A DNA stretch of 12,261 bases from Nitrososphaerota archaeon (GCA_031283385.1 JAITBW010000161.1:1-12261); one strand, 5' to 3'; shown: positions 1 through 6,675, counted from the stretch's first letter. Made by a program: numbers and translations. The notes: a model not told the origin generated them from the sequence alone.

Positions 1-174
1 AAAGCAGGAGCAGACCGCGTAAGCGAAGCAGCAGCAAAAGAACTCGCAAAAGCACTAGAAACAATAGGCGTAAAAATCGCCAAAGAAGCCCTAGACTTTG
101 CAATGCACGCAGGAAGAAAGACCATCAAATCAGAAGACATAGAAATCGCAGCTAGAAAAGTCATGGGCAAATAA
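1..174 (+). CDS. Archaeal histone, C-terminal part (5' end outside window)
   Basis: Reading frame 1 is open from the first base and ends at TAA 172-174, giving 57 residues that match the end of an archaeal HMf-type histone. Visible parts are the [10 protein letters not shown] segment, the long central helix, the HAGRKTIK loop with the DNA-contacting R-K-T residues, and the last helix [11 protein letters not shown]. Archaeal histones are about 65-70 residues, so only roughly the first ten (the start of helix 1) are missing. There is no long C-terminal tail. Histones of this family dimerise and wrap chromosomal DNA. Codons lean towards A- and C-ending ones, as in the other rightward genes. The family call is firm; the start, promoter and any neighbour upstream cannot be seen. 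Confidence 0.95.
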   Translation, partial: KAGADRVSEAAAKELAKALETIGVKIAKEALDFAMHAGRKTIKSEDIEIAARKVMGK

Positions 175-203
175 ATAACATTAATTCACAAACCAACCAA
201 AAC

Positions 204-226
204 AGTCTCTTCTTTTTCTATTTCCT
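204..226 (+). terminator. T-rich terminator after histone gene
   Basis: About 30 bases past the histone stop the + strand becomes pyrimidine-rich, with a T5 run within TCTCTTCTTTTTCTATTTCC. Archaeal RNA polymerase commonly stops at such T-tracts without a hairpin. Position is approximate. Confidence 0.5.
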
Positions 227-288
227 ACACAGCACTTTTACCACAAACACAAAAGATATCAGAATTCTCAATACATGCTTACCACCCA

Positions 289-352
289 CAATAAAAAGCA
301 TAAAACAAAAACAGAAAAAACGTAAAAAACACAGGTAAAAACGGGTTTTACC
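289..352 (-). terminator. Hairpin plus T-tracts ending the EndoQ transcript
   Basis: GGTAAAA (334-340) and TTTTACC (346-352) form a 7-bp stem with a 5-base loop that overlaps the EndoQ stop codon at 348-350. Read on the - strand, it is followed by several T-tracts (complement of 289-331), which fits a strong terminator for leftward transcription. The tail-to-tail arrangement with the histone gene also calls for termination here. Confidence 0.55.
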
Positions 353-1640
353 AGAAATCAGACATGCTCAACTGCTGAATATGCGATTTAGACTTAACTT
401 TATCATTAGATAAAAATGGAGTATCCAAAGACAGCTGACCATAAACACCATCGTAACCGGGTGTAACTTTAAGCACACCTTCACGGACTTTAACAATAGT
501 CTCAGCTATAGACAGGTCAACCACAGTCGCTAACGCGTCTATAGGGGCGTCAATAAGTACAGAATATTCATCCCCAAACTTTTCAATTAACGCATAATAC
601 TTACGCCAAACCGTTTGAGTAGACGGCGAATCGACACCTAACACAGAAGAAATAATCTCCGACAACGGCAATAACCGCATAAAACCAGGAGCACCCTCAC
701 GCCTAAAATCAGCCGATCTATCAGCCAATTCTTCAACCCGCTGCTCAACACCCTTAGTTAAACGTTTACGACAAACTGGACAAATATTCGCAAATTTCAC
801 CGCCTCCTGCGGCGAATACGAAACTTTACAGTTACGATGCCCCGTCCAGTGATATTTACCATAAGCCGGATCAGTTTCAATAGTGAATTTTAACCGTGCA
901 GAATCATGAGTTTTTATAGCATCTATTATTTGATGATAAGAAAACTGTTCTAAGTCAAACACATTAGCTTCTCTACCGATACGCCAAGGCCAAAAACTGT
1001 GACAATCACTATTAGACAACAACGTAAAACGATCAAGATTACTTAAACGCCAATTCATCGCAGGATCAGATGAAAGCCCTGTCTCAAGCGCATAAATATG
1101 CTTTATCATATCCTGATAACAGTCATCTATACTATCAAAACCACTAAACGCCCCAAACAAGCTAAACCAAGGAGTCCACGCATGAGCAGGAAAAACCATA
1201 TTCCAACCCGAAACAGCCATAACTTCCTCAACTAACTGCGGAGCAGTCATATTCAAAATCGGTCGACCATCAGAAGCTAAATCACCAAAACACGCCAACC
1301 GCTCATTAAGCTGCTCAACAGTCTCAAAATTTGGAGACAAAATAACATGATGTATCTTTTTTGAGACCCCCTTGTAATCAAAAATTGTACAAACTTCTGT
1401 TGTAAGCATGAACCGCGTTTGAGAGTCAGGATTATCCACAAGTTTAAACAAACAAGTATCAGAGTCAAGAACAAGAGACTGCTTAACCTCTTTTAACCAA
1501 CCGGGATGAGTAAAGTCACCTGTACCTATAAGGTTTAAACCTTTAATTTTTGAGTACCGCGCAATTTCAGGCAAATTCATTTGGCTACTTGTAGCTCGAC
1601 TATAACGACCATGAATATGCAAATCAGCAATTACACGCAT
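348..1640 (-). CDS. endoQ: Endonuclease Q (PHP-domain deaminated-DNA endonuclease)
   Basis: The 430-aa product has the layout of EndoQ, which nicks DNA 5' of deaminated bases (uracil, hypoxanthine, xanthine) and abasic sites. An N-terminal PHP metal domain carries DLHIH (residues 6-10), TGDFTH (40-45), E82, H97/H98, H153 and the late SDCH (211-214), all expected metal ligands. A zinc-finger region follows, with H264, H268, C271 and CPVC (287-290), then the hallmark GVEQRVEELADR (297-308). Length fits the family, about 420 aa in Thermococcus. The ATG at 1640 is chosen because it begins MRVIADLHIH, the usual PHP N-terminus; an in-frame TTG 30 bases upstream would add an unconserved leader. The gene is last in the leftward run and probably has its own promoter, since 215 bases separate it from the SPFH gene. 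The family is patchily distributed in archaea and some bacteria. Confidence 0.88.
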   Translation of the reverse strand: MRVIADLHIHGRYSRATSSQMNLPEIARYSKIKGLNLIGTGDFTHPGWLKEVKQSLVLDSDTCLFKLVDNPDSQTRFMLTTEVCTIFDYKGVSKKIHHVILSPNFETVEQLNERLACFGDLASDGRPILNMTAPQLVEEVMAVSGWNMVFPAHAWTPWFSLFGAFSGFDSIDDCYQDMIKHIYALETGLSSDPAMNWRLSNLDRFTLLSNSDCHSFWPWRIGREANVFDLEQFSYHQIIDAIKTHDSARLKFTIETDPAYGKYHWTGHRNCKVSYSPQEAVKFANICPVCRKRLTKGVEQRVEELADRSADFRREGAPGFMRLLPLSEIISSVLGVDSPSTQTVWRKYYALIEKFGDEYSVLIDAPIDALATVVDLSIAETIVKVREGVLKVTPGYDGVYGQLSLDTPFLSNDKVKSKSHIQQLSMSDFW

Positions 1641-1670
1641 ACTAAACAACTCATTTAACTCTTGAAACAA

Positions 1671-1727
1671 ATTAAGAATAAAAAAGGTAGTAAAAAAACG
1701 TTCTTAATAACAAACTATGTTTAAGAA
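1671..1727 (-). promoter_or_regulatory. Triple TTAAGAA/TTCTTAA motif upstream of EndoQ
   Basis: The 7-mer TTAAGAA occurs at 1672-1678 and 1721-1727, with its complement TTCTTAA at 1701-1707, all within 57 bases just upstream of the EndoQ start. The first and second copies extend to an 8-bp inverted pair, ATTAAGAA/TTCTTAAT. On the - strand these AT-rich copies could also act as TATA-like elements. An operator or promoter role is inferred. Confidence 0.3.
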
Positions 1728-1752
1728 ACAACACATTAACACGATTTAACTC

Positions 1753-1800
1753 AAAAAAGCCTTGACGGCATAATTACCAAAACACCAAAAAAATGAAAAA
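1753..1800 (-). terminator. T-tract and mini-hairpin after SPFH gene
   Basis: On the - strand, after the SPFH stop, come a T7 run, a TTTTGG run and then GCC-GTCAA-GGC followed by six T (complement of 1753-1769). The stem is only 3 bp, but hairpin plus T6 between two same-strand genes suggests at least partial termination, so EndoQ may be transcribed separately. Confidence 0.4.
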
Positions 1801-1855
1801 CAGTATTATTGCCACACAGCAAAACACACTATGTAGCAATCGCGTTTTACATCAT

Positions 1856-2833
1856 TTACACAATTTTATTTCCACATTCAGGACAAAATCTGCTATTTGC
1901 CGAAATGGATTTACCACACTTAGAACAGGTTATAACTCCCTCAGAAGGAGGCACAAGACTTGTCCCACAGCCAGAACAGAATTTGCTTGATGCATCCACT
2001 TTTTCACTACATTTAGGGCAAATAACAAGAGCTGCTACAGGTGCTGCCTGAGGTTGCACTTGCTGATTCATGATTTGAGGAATCATCACCATGCCGGCAC
2101 CTAACGCTCCAGAACCACCACCTTTACCAAGAGATTCAGCGGCACTTTTCATTGTCTCCATACGTAATACTTCGCTTGAGGTGTTTTGTCCAGTTTTAAG
2201 CCAGAATAAACGTTCACGATATTCAGGCGTGGTATCTATACCTTCAAATTTCAGATCAGTAAGCTCTATACCTACACGTCTAAAGTAGTCAATAAGAGTA
2301 TTTTTAACGATAATGCTTGTTTCATTTAGCCGCATGAAAACGGTTATCAGGTCATAATGACTAAGTTCATTAATGATTTTTTCATTCAAATAACCACGTA
2401 AGAAATTATTAACCTGTTCAGTTGTGTACGCATTTTGCCCACCTATAACTTCATTAACAAACAATGAGGCATTTTCAATTTTAAACCAGAATTGCCCATA
2501 AGTCTGCAGAGGAGCTAATTCAGTAGTCTGCGCTTTTGTACCCCATTTACCAACGAACACTTTAGTACTTATGAAAATAACTGTAGCTTTAAAGGGCTTA
2601 TTTGAACCAAACCCGGCAAGCCGCGTTAAAAATCCAGTTAACAGAGGCAAATTTAACGTAGTTAAAGTATGTCTCCCAGGACCAAAAACGTCATAAGCCT
2701 TACCATCACGGAAAAACATTACCATCTGAAATTCTTGAACAACTAGCTGCGAACCCCAAGTTATTTCATCATTAGGGCATCTCCAAACTATTGCATCTGA
2801 ACTACTATTTGTCCACTCTATTACTTGCGGCAT
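1856..2833 (-). CDS. SPFH-domain protein with two C-terminal zinc ribbons (YdjI-like)
   Basis: 325 aa. Residues about 15-215 form an SPFH/'virion core protein' domain of the YdjI type (COG4260): WRCPNDEITWGSQLVVQE near the start, FGPGRHTL (50-57), FKIENASLFV, and the helical part ending FEGIDTTPEYRERLFW. A Gly/Ala/Gln-rich linker (236-268) follows, then two zinc ribbons: C272, C275, C286, C289 and C303, C306, C317, C320. Unlike stomatins there is no N-terminal membrane helix, so membrane contact would need partners or oligomerisation. Length is close to B. subtilis YdjI. The start codon shares one base with the upstream gene's stop (TAATG), implying translational coupling to the coiled-coil gene. 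SPFH proteins scaffold membrane microdomains; a membrane-stress role here is inferred from family and neighbours. The domain call is strong, the function unproven. Confidence 0.85.
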   Translation of the reverse strand: MPQVIEWTNSSSDAIVWRCPNDEITWGSQLVVQEFQMVMFFRDGKAYDVFGPGRHTLTTLNLPLLTGFLTRLAGFGSNKPFKATVIFISTKVFVGKWGTKAQTTELAPLQTYGQFWFKIENASLFVNEVIGGQNAYTTEQVNNFLRGYLNEKIINELSHYDLITVFMRLNETSIIVKNTLIDYFRRVGIELTDLKFEGIDTTPEYRERLFWLKTGQNTSSEVLRMETMKSAAESLGKGGGSGALGAGMVMIPQIMNQQVQPQAAPVAALVICPKCSEKVDASSKFCSGCGTSLVPPSEGVITCSKCGKSISANSRFCPECGNKIV

Positions 2834-3375
2834 TATTGTATCACTCCCATTATTACCTCTTCACGTTTATCAAACACACTTTCAAACTCTTCAAGCTTAT
2901 CAGTCACAATTTGAATTTTACCTTGAAGATTACTATAATCACCTGCAACAAGTTGAGCTTTAAAATCACCAACAACAACCAATAAAGCACTCACATAGTC
3001 TACCAATTTATTATCAAAGGCCATCATGTTGTCAAGGTTTTCTTCTTTAATTTTTACAACATCAAAAAAGCCTCTATACCCATATGAGGCATGATTTATC
3101 TTTTCAGTTAAACGCTCAATTTTCGCTGTCAATCTATCCATGTCAGACAAAACATCTAAACAACGCCTATCAACAACTTTCTGAAAAATACTACGCACAT
3201 CATTTTTTACACGAGATAACTCCAAAACCAAATGATTACGCACTAGCTTATCTGATTCCCGACGCAAATCTTTTTCGTTATACCCCTTAAACCCAGGCAA
3301 AGCCGTCACAATACGTTCAGAAAACCTCCTCTGACTTCTCGCTTGCGCATATACATCATTATTTTTTTCGCTCAT
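2833..3375 (-). CDS. Helical coiled-coil protein encoded next to SPFH protein
   Basis: 180 aa, almost entirely helical and charged, with no membrane segment, signal peptide or cysteine pairs (single C72). Landmarks are a basic N-terminus (QARSQRRF), LPGFKGYNEKDLRRESDKL at 26-44, heptad-like helices at about 45-95, an aromatic block ASYGYRGFFD at 96-105, an acidic-ended helix LDNMMAFDNKL, and a C-terminal coil at 150-172. I recall proteins with the IPGY/LPGF-x-GY-x-EK-x-RRE and YGYxGxFD motifs next to YdjI-type SPFH genes in bacteria, but cannot name a curated family. It overlaps the SPFH start by one base, so the two products are probably made in fixed ratio and may form a complex. It could fill the place PspA-type proteins take in ydj loci, without obvious sequence identity to PspA. 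The Shine-Dalgarno is weak. Confidence 0.75.
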   Translation of the reverse strand: MSEKNNDVYAQARSQRRFSERIVTALPGFKGYNEKDLRRESDKLVRNHLVLELSRVKNDVRSIFQKVVDRRCLDVLSDMDRLTAKIERLTEKINHASYGYRGFFDVVKIKEENLDNMMAFDNKLVDYVSALLVVVGDFKAQLVAGDYSNLQGKIQIVTDKLEEFESVFDKREEVIMGVIQ

Positions 3376-3403
3376 TTTCAGAATCCAACCCTTTACATTT
3401 TCG

Positions 3404-3445
3404 ATATAGAAAAGATGCCTAAAAAGGTGCTTAAAAAGGTTATTA
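3404..3445 (-). promoter_or_regulatory. Intergenic: repeated T-tract terminator, then weak TATA for the coiled-coil/SPFH pair
   Basis: Leftward past the zinc-ribbon gene, the - strand carries two copies of ACCTTTTTA (complements of 3432-3440 and 3420-3428), typical archaeal termination tracts. They are followed by CTATATCG (complement of 3404-3411), a modest TATA-like box about 30 bases before the ATG at 3375. The coiled-coil/SPFH pair may therefore have its own promoter and a very short leader. Inferred from sequence alone. Confidence 0.35.
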
Positions 3446-3453
3446 AAAATAAG

Positions 3454-4200
3454 TCAGAACCTATTTAACGGTATATCGCCCTTTAACACATTACCAGTTG
3501 AACCATCAATAATTAACTGATACAATTTCTCCTTATATTGATACTTAACAAACCACACAGGCGCATGCAAATACAACATTTGCTTAAGCTCCAACACCGA
3601 AGAGAGATCTATAACACGATCAACATTTCGCTGAATAAGAAAACTATGATGATTCTCAATCTGCTGCTTAGCCAACTCCAAAGACTCATCCTTATCCATT
3701 TCACTATTTAACACTTTAGCATACGCCTCAACCTTCTGAAAATCATAAGGAATTTTACCAGCTAAAGGCACATCATATTCACGCGTAGGAAAAACCGTTG
3801 CTTTCCTAGCCAAAACAAGCCAATTATACTCCTTCTCAATTTGCCCCTCCTTTACAACAGGAGGAGAAATACGCTCAAAAACACCCTTATACTTAGTCGT
3901 AACAACACTAAACACCACCCAAAACGGCAAATAAACAAGATTCATCTCAACAATTTTCGACTTTTTAGACAAATCACCCGGCTTCATAAAACCGCTACTC
4001 ATCCAAGCCCTAACACAACCCTCCATACGAACAGCATCATAATTATTCAAAATCAAAGAATGCTCAAAATTAAAAGCCTTACCTGTCTGAATAACCGTCG
4101 TAAAACCACAATACCTACAAGTAGTAACTATCTCCCCAGCCTTAAACTCAACCGGGGCACCACAATGAGAACACCCAATTTCCTTAGCCACTATAGCCAT
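3454..4200 (-). CDS. Zinc-ribbon protein with duplicated YdjG-like module
   Basis: 248 aa. An N-terminal zinc ribbon (C10, C13, C28, C31) is followed by two copies of a beta-rich unit recognisable by an aromatic strand. Copy one is NLVYLPFWVVFSVVTTKYKG (87-106). Copy two is MLYLHAPVWFVKYQYKEKLY (208-227), leading to IIDGSTGNVLKGDIP (230-244). The 'PvWf-Y-Y-k-Y-f-ng-TG-v-G-P' pattern resembles the repeated module of bacterial YdjG and other TFIIB-type-zinc-ribbon proteins. I see no convincing transmembrane helix, whereas bacterial YdjG is described as membrane-bound. It starts 4 bases after the FAD-dehydrogenase stop with AAAGG upstream, so it is co-transcribed with it. Adjacency to the coiled-coil and SPFH genes suggests an adaptor in the same complex. 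Family resemblance is moderate; the function is inferred. Confidence 0.75.
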   Translation of the reverse strand: MAIVAKEIGCSHCGAPVEFKAGEIVTTCRYCGFTTVIQTGKAFNFEHSLILNNYDAVRMEGCVRAWMSSGFMKPGDLSKKSKIVEMNLVYLPFWVVFSVVTTKYKGVFERISPPVVKEGQIEKEYNWLVLARKATVFPTREYDVPLAGKIPYDFQKVEAYAKVLNSEMDKDESLELAKQQIENHHSFLIQRNVDRVIDLSSVLELKQMLYLHAPVWFVKYQYKEKLYQLIIDGSTGNVLKGDIPLNRF

Positions 4201-4204
4201 ACAA

Positions 4205-5590
4205 TCAGGCCTTTAAAGAGTTCTCACGATTTAAAATCTCCCTTGCAACTATAACACCCGAAGCAGACGCTTGAATTAGACCACGAGTCACACCTGCACC
4301 ATCACCAATGGTAAACATGTTTTGAATTTTCGACTCCAACGAGTTATTTAATTGCAAATGATTACTGTAGAACTTAACTTCCACACCATATAACAACGTA
4401 TCTCTTGAGTGAACACCAGGAGCAATCACATCTATTGCCTGAAGAATTTCACGAATATCAGCCAAATAACGGTAGGGCAAAACAAAACTCAAATCACCAG
4501 GAGTAGCATTCTTGAGCGTTGGCTGAACTACACTACGAGCTAAACGTTCAGGAGTACTACGCCTACCAGCAGTTAAATCACCCAAACGCTGCACCATAAC
4601 CCCACCACTGAGCAGATTTGACAAACGAGCAATATACTTACCATAAGCAATCGGCTCCTTAAAAGGCTCAGTAAACTGAGTACTAACTAGTATCGCAAAA
4701 TTAGTATTATTAGTCTTACTCTCAGCCTGACTACCACCATTCACAGTTAAAACACCATCATAAGACTCAGTAGTCACCTCACCATAAGGCGAAACACAAA
4801 AAGTACGAACCTGATCATCAAACTGCTTTGAATAATAAATCAACTTTGGCTCATATAGAATCTTTGTCAACTTTTCCATAGCAGAAGCCAAAACCTCAAC
4901 ACGCACACCTATATCAACAGGATTACTCACAGTCTCCAAACCACGAACCTGAGCCTCAGTCTGCAACCACTCAGCTCCACCTCGCCCAGGAGCAATAATT
5001 ACATACTTTGAATAAAATTTCTCGCCCTCTGACGTTTCCACACCCTGAATTACACCATCTTGTATAATTAGCCCTTTAACATCAGTTTTTGGTTTGAAAA
5101 CAACTCTAGTTTCTAAAGCTTTAAACATCCGCTTCAAAACTTCAAGACACTTATCGGTGCCCATATGTCGAACTTCTTGTTTTACAAGTTTCAAACCTGC
5201 AAGAGCAGCTTCTTTTTCTATCTTGTTTATTTCCTCATTCTCTGTACCATAAACAGTTTCACTTGCACCAAATTTAAGATAAATTTCATCACAATATTTT
5301 ACAAGTTCAGACAACTCTTTGTTTGAAACATACCTATTTAACCAACCACCAACTTCTGTAGACAACGTAAGCTTACCATCACTATAAGCACCTGCTCCTC
5401 CCCAACCTGAAAGAATCGCACATGGATCACAGTGCACACATTCAAGTCCCCTTTTTGAAGGACATTTACGCTTATCAATTTCTTGCCCCCTGTCTAAGAC
5501 AAGAACACTCAGTTTTGTTTTTTCTGTCAATTCTAAAGCTGAAAATATACCTGCAGGACCTGCACCAACGATTATTACATCATATTTCAA
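4205..5590 (-). CDS. FAD-dependent dehydrogenase, COG2509 type
   Basis: 461 aa. An N-terminal Rossmann FAD site, VIIVGAGPAGIFSALEL (5-21), and a second FAD contact near the C-terminus, MFTIGDGAGVTRG (425-437), mark a two-dinucleotide-fold flavoprotein of the uncharacterised COG2509 family. C43, C51, C54 and C57 (C-x7-C-x2-C-x2-C) precede the family signature CAILSGWGGAGAYSDGKL (57-74). The cysteines could hold a metal or Fe-S centre, which is inference. TTG at 5590 is chosen: it puts KYDVIIVGAG at the N-terminus, has GGAG 9 bases upstream, and gives a family-typical length; an in-frame TTG 45 bases further upstream adds an unconserved leader. It is first in the leftward run and 4 bases from the zinc-ribbon gene. 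The substrate is unknown; relatives are sometimes annotated as NAD(P)/FAD-dependent oxidoreductases. Confidence 0.85.
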   Translation of the reverse strand: MKYDVIIVGAGPAGIFSALELTEKTKLSVLVLDRGQEIDKRKCPSKRGLECVHCDPCAILSGWGGAGAYSDGKLTLSTEVGGWLNRYVSNKELSELVKYCDEIYLKFGASETVYGTENEEINKIEKEAALAGLKLVKQEVRHMGTDKCLEVLKRMFKALETRVVFKPKTDVKGLIIQDGVIQGVETSEGEKFYSKYVIIAPGRGGAEWLQTEAQVRGLETVSNPVDIGVRVEVLASAMEKLTKILYEPKLIYYSKQFDDQVRTFCVSPYGEVTTESYDGVLTVNGGSQAESKTNNTNFAILVSTQFTEPFKEPIAYGKYIARLSNLLSGGVMVQRLGDLTAGRRSTPERLARSVVQPTLKNATPGDLSFVLPYRYLADIREILQAIDVIAPGVHSRDTLLYGVEVKFYSNHLQLNNSLESKIQNMFTIGDGAGVTRGLIQASASGVIVAREILNRENSLKA

Positions 5591-5938
5591 ATAGTAACGC
5601 TCCGTGGAAATCCAAAAGTAAATACAAGCAGTCAAATATATCTGTTAGCAAAAAACATCTAACAAACCACGATGAACCAACATAAGAAAACACTTACCGT
5701 TATTTCACTAATGCAGAACTCATTAGACAAAAATGACGAGTACACATAGATCGAAAAAAGCATATCTCAGACAACATGTCAAACTAGTTTATCATCAACA
5801 TTAAAATAGATATAACAATTCATATTTCGCTCACTAAATTTCAAATCCTCTTTTTATCTAATTTTTAAATTATATCAATAGAAAGGGTATTAACGCCATA
5901 ATGTAGTTTGAAAAAGAAAAAAATAGTTACGGTTTTTG
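5591..5938. other. 348-base non-coding stretch upstream of the FAD-dehydrogenase operon
   Basis: No convincing gene on either strand. It should hold the promoter for the leftward FAD/zinc-ribbon operon: - strand TATA-like candidates are TTATATCT (complement of 5809-5816) and weaker AT-rich stretches nearer 5680. An inverted repeat TGTTAG (5643-5648)/CTAACA (5659-5664) with a 10-base loop lies 53-74 bases before the TTG start and could be an operator. The right end is the UPF0147 terminator. A long 5' leader is possible. Confidence 0.4.
5908..5938 (-). terminator. T-tract terminator of the UPF0147 gene
   Basis: Directly after the UPF0147 stop, the - strand has TTTTT runs (complement of GGTTTTTG and of AAAAAGAAAAAAATAG), including a T7, typical of archaeal termination tracts. 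No stable hairpin is evident. Confidence 0.45.
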
Positions 5939-6217
5939 TTAGTCTTTTATAGCTTCTATGAAGCTCATGACGTTCCAAAGTTTCACACGTGTATACGGTG
6001 GCATGTTTGGATCCTGTAGAATTTCATCAAGCAGAGACACAGCGTTTGAAGCTCTAACTGCTGGAGTAAATTCTGAACTTTGCAGCGCATCCATGGCGTC
6101 TTTGGCGGCACGTCGAATATTTCGGGGTGTAGTACTGTCCTCGGAAACTTCGCCAAGCACCCCTAAGGCTTGTTGAATTTTAGCTTCATATTCTTCTGCT
6201 TTTTTCTTCCGCACCAT
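5939..6217 (-). CDS. UPF0147 family protein
   Basis: 92 aa, all-helical. It matches the archaeal UPF0147 family through the blocks TTPRNIRRAAKDAMDAL (29-45), TPAVRASNAVSLLDEI (51-66) and DPNMPPYTRVKLWNVMSFIE (69-88). Length is usual for the family. The function is unknown; its wide conservation in archaea suggests a housekeeping role. The start is well supported: GAGAGGA lies 6 bases before the ATG, and TATATATA lies about 40 bases upstream, leaving a leader of about 15 bases. It diverges from the SSSCA1-like gene and seems to share a TATA box with it. It is transcribed alone, ending at T-tracts just past the stop. Confidence 0.92.
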   Translation of the reverse strand: MVRKKKAEEYEAKIQQALGVLGEVSEDSTTPRNIRRAAKDAMDALQSSEFTPAVRASNAVSLLDEILQDPNMPPYTRVKLWNVMSFIEAIKD

Positions 6218-6251
6218 TATAAATCCTCTCTATACTTGAATCGCAGTAACC

Positions 6252-6266
6252 AAGTATATATAAGCT
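6252..6266. promoter_or_regulatory. Shared palindromic TATA box for divergent UPF0147 and SSSCA1-like genes
   Basis: TATATATA at 6255-6262 is a perfect palindrome lying 39-41 bases from both start codons (ATG at 6217 on -, TTG at 6298 on +). It is the only strong TATA element in the 80-base gap. With the usual TATA-to-start distance of about 26 bases, transcripts would start near 6232 (-) and 6285 (+), each just before a Shine-Dalgarno (GAGAGGA and GAGG). Dual use is inferred from geometry. Confidence 0.6.
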
Positions 6267-6297
6267 TTTAATGTGTAATTAACTTTGAGGTTCTTAT

Positions 6298-6663
6298 TTG
6301 CAATCAAAAGATGACACATCGATAAAACGTATGGCGAATTTGCTACGACAAGGGGCGACGTTAACAGATCTTGCATGTCCAGCTTGTTCTGCCCCACTAC
6401 TTAGATTCAAAGATAATACACTTTGGTGTGAACAAGACCAGAAAAAAGTGATAATTGCAAAAGAAGACACACAAATACAAACAGCACCACAAGTAAACAC
6501 TGCCTATGACAAACTTGAGAGCACTCTATTAACTAAAATTCAAGTGTTTGAAGAAAAAATTGAAAAAACAGAAGACCTTGACGAAATACAAAAGTTAAGC
6601 GCCGCTCTTTCAGAATTACTAAACAGTTTAGAAAAAGTCAGAAAAATAAAAACAAATACATAA
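6298..6663 (+). CDS. SSSCA1/ZNRD2-like (autoantigen p27) zinc-ribbon protein
   Basis: 121 aa. IKRMANLLRQGATLTDLACPACSAPL (9-34) is typical of the Sjogren's syndrome/scleroderma autoantigen 1 family, and residues 70-117 form the family's C-terminal helical part (LLTKIQVFEEKIEK...LSELLNSLEKVRKI). The ribbon has C27, C30 and C44, but the fourth cysteine position (WCEQD) is D47, so metal binding may be altered. The start is TTG: GAGG at 6287-6290 sits 7 bases upstream; the in-frame ATG at 6331 would cut into the conserved first helix. It lies 12 bases before the next gene, so the two form a probable two-gene operon. The archaeal family's function is unknown; human ZNRD2 has been linked to mitosis. 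Confidence 0.8.
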   Translation: MQSKDDTSIKRMANLLRQGATLTDLACPACSAPLLRFKDNTLWCEQDQKKVIIAKEDTQIQTAPQVNTAYDKLESTLLTKIQVFEEKIEKTEDLDEIQKLSAALSELLNSLEKVRKIKTNT

Positions 6664-6675
6664 CCGGAACTGTAG

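Noticed and set aside
1793..2288. Several 65-80-codon + strand open frames
   Set aside because: Antisense to the SPFH/zinc-ribbon gene; they mirror its cysteine-rich codons and lack ribosome sites.
3841..4254. 137-codon open frame on the + strand
   Set aside because: Lies antisense to the zinc-ribbon gene; the product is low-complexity (Thr/Asn/Arg/Leu-rich) with no domain, while the opposite strand encodes a clear zinc ribbon.
5767..5798. C/D-box sRNA-like motifs on the - strand (TTGATGA and CTGA)
   Set aside because: Box C deviates from RTGATGA, no internal D'/C' pair is visible, and the spacing of about 21 bases between boxes does not suit a two-guide archaeal C/D RNA.
5754..5850. Possible tiny - strand peptide of about 22 codons after GAGGAT
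   Set aside because: The GAGG is too close to the TTG, the frame is short, and nothing in the peptide looks conserved.
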